Assembly: GCA_040143965.1 (NCBI GenBank)
Contig: JASJQH010000185.1
Span: 1 to 22,474, forward strand
Length of the DNA stretch: 22,474 nt
Reading direction: 5' to 3'
From: Basidiobolus ranarum
Lineage: Eukaryota > Basidiobolomycota > Basidiobolomycetes > Basidiobolales
Both the position numbers and the translations under genes were made by a program. The number at the start of each line of letters is the position of its first letter. The stretch's first letter is position 1. Positions 17,844 to 22,474 of this stretch are shown one piece after another. The notes under the pieces were generated by a model. That model did no database searches, was not told the DNA's origin, and was given only the letters and a program-made list of their open reading frames with translations.

Positions 17844-18530
17844 TTACAACTGATGACAGAGAGTGTATAGAACGGAATATATATATAAGGTACCATCGTT
17901 GTATTTAGAACACCCCAAGTACAAGTAAGTTTTATGGAACAGGCTAGGACGATCCCGATAAAATTTCCGAATTAGATCTAATCTCGATTGAATGACGTTC
18001 ATAGTATTTGAGTAACTAAGAATCTCTTCCAAGGCTTGAATCTCGATAATTCGCCAAAGTTGGGCTATTTTCATTTAATTTCAGTGTACAACTTAATACA
18101 TTGTCGCCTGTTACACTAAAAGTGGTTAGAATCGAGGCAGCTGAGATTACCATTATAGTAATGAGAATCTCGAACATTAAGAACACACTACATGTAACAC
18201 ACACACCATATAGCATGTAAGCTAACTCTAAACTTGCAGAAGAAGAAAGGGTATAAAATAGTACGCAAGGGTGTATGTAATCCAGTACGCTATGTGCATT
18301 CACAATGGTTTCAAAGCAAGGGTTGTTTCAGTGTCTTAGCGGATGCATCAATGTACCCTCAAAAGCTACAACATTGTAACTGAATAGTATGACGCCTATC
18401 GCAATATACAGGAGGATTGTGATTATCATAGCCCCTAACATGGCTATTTTCCGATAGATGTTTTCTCCAGTGAAAATGCAACCAGCGAAATGCAGTCGAA
18501 TACAACCGAAGGGAATGTGCTTTTGTGTGC
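17844..18530 (-). pseudogene. possible decayed multi-pass membrane protein gene
   Basis: Read on the minus strand, one frame carries KHIPFGCIRLHFAGCIFTG, then ENIYRKIAMLGAMIITILLY and IAIGVILFSYNVVAFEG, meets a single TGA at about 18335, and continues in the same frame with CVTCSVFLMFEILITIMVIS and AASILTTFSVTGDN before a stop near 18016. A second frame gives YWITYTLAYYFIPFLLLQ in between, and a third (18074-17844) gives a charged tail (EILSYSNTMNVIQSRLDLIR). Alternating hydrophobic segments and a charged tail suggest a polytopic membrane protein, perhaps receptor-like, either broken or divided by unrecognised introns. AT-rich DNA makes hydrophobic frames by chance, so this is weak. No conserved receptor motif is seen. 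Confidence 0.25.
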
Positions 18531-18603
18531 ATTCACACTTGCACTAGGCGTGAGGATCACTCCTTACATAGCCATTTACTACCTCGGGCTATACGCGTCG
18601 TTG

Positions 18604-18628
18604 ATCAAGGATCACGGCGATCTTTGAT
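18604..18628. repeat. near-perfect dyad, 10-bp arms
   Basis: ATCAAGGATC, then ACGGC, then GATCTTTGAT; nine of ten arm positions pair. It is about 500 bp upstream of the homeodomain gene and could be a protein site or chance. Confidence 0.5.
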
Positions 18629-18904
18629 TTCTACCGGTGGTAATAATTCCCGATTCTAGGACAAACAGGACAATATCAACTTGCAGAAATTACAACATTT
18701 CACCAAACATCAGGTAAAACCTTGTACAGTAGCACAATACTCGAGCAAAATAGCGATCACGGTGAGGTTTCCCGAAACAGTCGCTGCGAATAGTTAAAAT
18801 AGATTACTACTCTGTTCCATTCAGTTACTTTTTCTGGTAGTGTGCTTCAATACTGTATCTCCCACCTTTTCTCACCTGCTTTTTACTCCCCCACATCTAA
18901 TCAG

Positions 18905-18909
18905 CCAAT
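18905..18909 (+). promoter_or_regulatory. CCAAT box upstream of the homeodomain gene
   Basis: AGCCAATCA matches the core bound by the fungal HAP (NF-Y) complex. It is about 80 bp upstream of the TATA-like site at 18985 and 217 bp upstream of the ATG. Confidence 0.45.
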
Positions 18910-18984
18910 CATATCGAGATATTGGTGTTCAGCTTTGTCTCCCTCCTGCAGCAACTTGCGGGCCCCTCAGACTTCACGATTTGC

Positions 18985-18994
18985 TTTTAAATAG
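18985..18994 (+). promoter_or_regulatory. TATA-like box of the homeodomain gene
   Basis: TTTTAAATAG lies about 132 bp upstream of the ATG at 19126. The leader that follows has no ATG, so the first AUG would be the annotated start. Confidence 0.45.
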
Positions 18995-19125
18995 CTCGTC
19001 TCGCGCTCTTGAGTTCTCAGACAATTCGCCACCGATTTATATTACCAAACACATTCTCTTTTTAACATAGACTTTTGCACACGACCTGATCACCCACACA
19101 ATTTGCATATACATAGACAACTAAT

Positions 19126-20865
19126 ATGGAATTCGGCCTACCCACCTCGTCCAACCAAGCCTTTATTCCTAGCTTACCAATATTTGAGACTTTTCACCAG
19201 TCACCGCATGGGGATTTTAGAACCTCTTTTTACAACCCATTTGAGGTCAAGCATCGGAAACGGACGACCAAAAGCCAGTTCAAAGTGCTGGAAAAGGCTT
19301 TCCATGAGAATCCTAAGCCTAATAACACTGTCAGACGTACACTTGCACAGGAATTATCCATGACTCCTCGCGGAGTACAAGTTTGGTTCCAGAATCGACG
19401 CGCCAAGGCAAAGAATCAAAAGAATCTGGGAACCTCTGCAGAAACCGATATTTTCGATGACAATTCCTGCTCAGATTCTGAAGAAAGATCCCAATCATTC
19501 GAATCCAACGAAGTCCCGATATCTGAATCTTTGACACCCGTAGCATCCTCTAGCATCTCAGGTGCCATTTCCACCGAAAGTAAGCCTGAAATTAGTAAGG
19601 CCACCAGAGGTGCAGATGAGAACTTGGTGAAAAAACAGCGCCCCAACCCCCAATCCATAAAGGTTGCTACTACACCCGAGCAATATGAGAAAATGATGAG
19701 ACAACATCAATCTCAACGAGACAGCCTTGATATCCTTCCCCAACAGCGCAAGCGTTCCTTAGAGTCCCAAATCTATTATCATCAGAATGCCTATCCTTTC
19801 GAGATAACCAACACTGAAGATAAATATGTTGAATTTAGAAGTCGGGCAAACTCGCTCCCCGGCCCTAAATCTGGATGGGAAACCTTCGGAACCATGTCAG
19901 CAACTGAGAGCAATTTCCCTACAGATCTTCTGAGCCCAATGTCCAGTTACATGTCAAATACCATGTCAGCCCCTATGTCGGCGGTATCACTGCCTGATCA
20001 CTTACAAGACTATGTGACTACATACAGTCCCTCTGTCAACTCCATCACCGAGGATTTTGGCAGCCAAGGTGGACTCATTAATAGCTCTAGCACAAACCTG
20101 AACACACCTACTAGCTTCTCTGGTAACATGAGGAGAAATTCGTGTCCCCCTGAGTTCATTGCCTCCTTTGTTAGCATGGGCTTTGTACCAGCAGAAAAGC
20201 AACATTTAGCTACAATTGCGGAGGATGATCAATTTTACAATGAACACAACCATATGACCAACCATCCTCAGAATCAGACCTTCTTCCAAGGACAACCACA
20301 ATCTGCAGAACTTCCTTGCTTTATGTTAAACGACTCCTTAGAGGTGCCATTTGCGAAACCCAATTATTCACAACAAATACCGCACTCCATTCCATATGGC
20401 AATCACTCGAGCCAAATGAATGATTATGGCAAACTCAAAATACGCCGATTATCCGAGCCTCGAATTAGTAAAAGCTACAATCCTGTGTCACTTTCCAACG
20501 AGGATATTCTATTGAACCATCAGGATATTCACCACAATCACCTTTTGCAGTTGGACACAAATTCCATTCCACAATACAGCTCGATAGGACCTGGTACATT
20601 GATGAGAGGTCACAGTATGGATTCCACCAACTGGAGTCTCTCAGCCAAAACGTCCAACATGCACGGGAATTACGTAGGAAAACCTCAGCAATCGTCTAAT
20701 CAGGTGAATTTTTCCACAGCATATCCAATGAATCCCGGGCAAGTTACTCAAACCGGGATCCCCCTGGATGGGTCCATGTCCTCAGTCAACAGCACAACAC
20801 CAATGCCTTATATGGATGACCTCAATTACTCAATCTATGCATCCAGCAACACCTTCTCATCGTAA
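19126..20865 (+). CDS. homeodomain transcription factor
   Basis: A single open frame of 579 residues, probably a nuclear regulator. The homeodomain spans residues 42-99: KHRKRTTKSQFKVLEKAF in the arm and helix 1, then LAQELSMTPRGVQVWFQN (73-90), RRAKAK. Recognition-helix Q50 and N51 (Q89, N90) are those of typical TAAT-type binders; it has no TALE three-residue insertion. Relatives are fungal Phx1/Yox1-like homeodomain proteins. A Ser/Asp-rich stretch (about 107-127) follows, then a basic KKQRP (169-173) and RKRS (208-211). The long C-terminal part is disordered and rich in S, N, Q and M. It contains three R-x-x-S-x-P motifs: RANSLP (240-245), RRNSCP (336-341), RRLSEP (440-445), possible kinase and 14-3-3 sites. 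The start at 19126 is the first ATG after the TATA-like site. Targets are unknown. Confidence 0.92.
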   Translation: MEFGLPTSSNQAFIPSLPIFETFHQSPHGDFRTSFYNPFEVKHRKRTTKSQFKVLEKAFHENPKPNNTVRRTLAQELSMTPRGVQVWFQNRRAKAKNQKNLGTSAETDIFDDNSCSDSEERSQSFESNEVPISESLTPVASSSISGAISTESKPEISKATRGADENLVKKQRPNPQSIKVATTPEQYEKMMRQHQSQRDSLDILPQQRKRSLESQIYYHQNAYPFEITNTEDKYVEFRSRANSLPGPKSGWETFGTMSATESNFPTDLLSPMSSYMSNTMSAPMSAVSLPDHLQDYVTTYSPSVNSITEDFGSQGGLINSSSTNLNTPTSFSGNMRRNSCPPEFIASFVSMGFVPAEKQHLATIAEDDQFYNEHNHMTNHPQNQTFFQGQPQSAELPCFMLNDSLEVPFAKPNYSQQIPHSIPYGNHSSQMNDYGKLKIRRLSEPRISKSYNPVSLSNEDILLNHQDIHHNHLLQLDTNSIPQYSSIGPGTLMRGHSMDSTNWSLSAKTSNMHGNYVGKPQQSSNQVNFSTAYPMNPGQVTQTGIPLDGSMSSVNSTTPMPYMDDLNYSIYASSNTFSS

Positions 20866-22252
20866 TCTTCGTTTTGGTTTCCCCTTCATCTTTGTTGTGG
20901 ATTCATTAGATACCCGGGTTTACTATCCTGTGTAAATAGCTTCCCGCTCACTAATGCCCAATTTTCTCCACTATTTTGCTAAGTTTTGGCTCTTGATGCG
21001 GTGATTATTCTTTATTCCATAGTATTATATAATGTACAATAATGTAGTTGAGATTCATCCAATGAATATGTTCGCCCACTTGACCTCAGTATAAACTTTA
21101 TTTTCACCGCAGTCGGTAGTAATGTGATGGCATTCGTGCAACCACACAGGAAATGCAACGGTGGTAGAGGAAGAGGCAAGAATTCCTCAGCCCATTTGAA
21201 ACTGGTTCTTAGTACGAATTAGTGTATTCTATGTGGAGAAGATGACTCCATTATCTATTATATGGAGAGCATGACTCCATCACTCTCGAAGTGAATCTTG
21301 GTGTGATGATTTGATAGATATACTTCCAATCGCTCTCTCAACACCCGCTCTCTTGACTTCAAACCGGATATTGAAAGTCAAGTTTGATACATGAATGGAC
21401 TATCCACTTTTGGTAGCGGAGTGAGCGTTTATATTCTATGAACCTGATTACTTTTCATTGACCTGATCCTTGCTATATTCTCTAATCTTCTTCGGCGCCT
21501 GTACCTGGTCCCATGTCCAGATTTATGACTATTTTCCTATCTCCGCACTCATTCAAGCTGGCTTCAATACAGGTGGTTCTTGATGAGTCATGTGATGGGA
21601 GATTTGGTTGATGATTTCCCAATTCAAGTATCTACACATGATCAGCCTTCGAACTTTCTCGGACAATAAAATGAAAAGAATGGCTTTACTGTAATCACAC
21701 CGTCATGACTCTGCTTATCTATACGTGTCTCTAATAATCTATGGGATCGAGAGCTATCCTAGTAAACCAGTCTATTCTCTCATAAACCAGCCTAGGACAG
21801 CATAAAGGAATGGCCCGGAAATGGGTGGCGGTTACAATGACGCTCATTCAAATGAAAAAAGGGAATTAGTTTAGATTGAAAGCGCACTAAATGGTGAATG
21901 CTGAGCCGAATATTGAATATCTCCATCGCCTCCTTGTCAAATCTAGGTGTCACAACAATATATCAGACCAAATCTTGGGCATCATCGTATTTTCCATTTA
22001 TATACATATGCACTCTTATTGCCATTCATAAATGAGAAGCCGGTTTCATTGAATCGATTCTTTGCGTTTCTTTACATACTTGATATTTCCACTTATGACT
22101 AACAATTGAGATTCACTTCTCTCGATTCTGTTGGCAAAGAAGATTTTGGTTGGTGGGGTAATACAGATCAAATGTTGATACATGGCCTTGGTATAGTAAC
22201 AAAAGCTGGGGAAGATGAATAATGGCCATGGTTTGTCATGCAATCATAATTT
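20866..22252. other. non-coding spacer downstream of the homeodomain gene
   Basis: No gene is recognised. There is no canonical AATAAA close to the stop; ACAATAATG near 21040 is a weak candidate. A minus-strand frame at 22046-22243 begins at TTG and has no motif. An imperfect 31-bp direct repeat, TATGTGGAGAAGATGACTCC against TATGGAGAGCATGACTCC, lies at 21230-21280. Confidence 0.45.
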
Positions 22253-22315
22253 CTAGTATTTATTAGTATCTGTTCATACGCCTATACTAGTATTTATTAG
22301 TATCTGTTCATACGC
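22253..22315. repeat. 29-bp direct repeat at a 34-bp period
   Basis: CTAGTATTTATTAGTATCTG followed by TTCATACGC occurs at 22253-22281 and, without a change, at 22287-22315. Confidence 0.9.
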
Positions 22316-22474
22316 TGAGAATCACCAATAACACATCATCGTCAAGGTGATACATGTCACGACAACTTTCACCTAGTTGGAATCGTCAATATCCGGTAAG
22401 AAACCTTGCTGTTGTGTGAAGTTTCTCTTAAGAAAGGGACCAATTCACCTGGTATCGAAATCAGCCATCAATCG

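Noticed and set aside
22046-22243. 65-codon minus-strand open frame
   Set aside because: It begins at TTG, not ATG, and has no recognisable domain; only its lysine-rich end looks protein-like.

Overview
The window looks like nuclear DNA of an AT-rich fungus with compact genes. The evidence is the six genes: short GT-AG introns of about 53-106 bp, branch-like CTAAC motifs, TATA boxes 45-75 bp upstream of starts, and AATAAA signals usually 40-55 bp (once about 100 bp) past stops. Gene content is fungal: a Mig1/CreA-type C2H2 regulator, a fungal galactinol-synthase-like GT8 enzyme, an Sfh5-like Sec14 protein, a mitochondrial 3-hydroxyacyl-CoA dehydrogenase and a homeodomain regulator. An early-diverging (zygomycete-grade) fungus is my guess; the sequence does not prove it.

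Layout. Positions 1-1605 are a cluster of fossil LTR-like copies of one ~347-bp family, nested in each other; one copy keeps an exact 5-bp target duplication, and another copy lies at 14438-14780. Positions 1606-3844 are mostly non-coding, with a 32-bp minisatellite and a possible small spliced gene at 3004. The C2H2 gene is at 3855-4463 (minus). Positions 4464-7374 are a long non-coding stretch with several short tandem repeats. Next come four minus-strand genes in a row, counting the C2H2 gene: the GT8 enzyme (7375-8312, one intron), the CRAL-TRIO protein (8888-9921, three introns) and a 958-residue His/Asn/Gly-rich repeat protein (10327-13203). After 2.2 kb of spacer with the second LTR-like copy comes the plus-strand HADH gene (15512-16593, two introns). 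A 2.5-kb spacer follows, holding what may be a decayed multi-pass membrane protein gene. The homeodomain gene is at 19126-20865 (plus), and the last 1.6 kb shows no gene.

The genes do not form an evident pathway. The most distinctive items are: the repeat protein, with seven glycine-zipper modules in a disordered His/Asn-rich chain; the homeodomain protein, with three regularly spaced R-x-x-S-x-P motifs; the Sfh5-like protein, which keeps the His-x-Tyr pair linked to haem binding in yeast; and the short C2H2 protein, which has Mig1/CreA DNA-contact residues and the same LSFIL motif at both ends.
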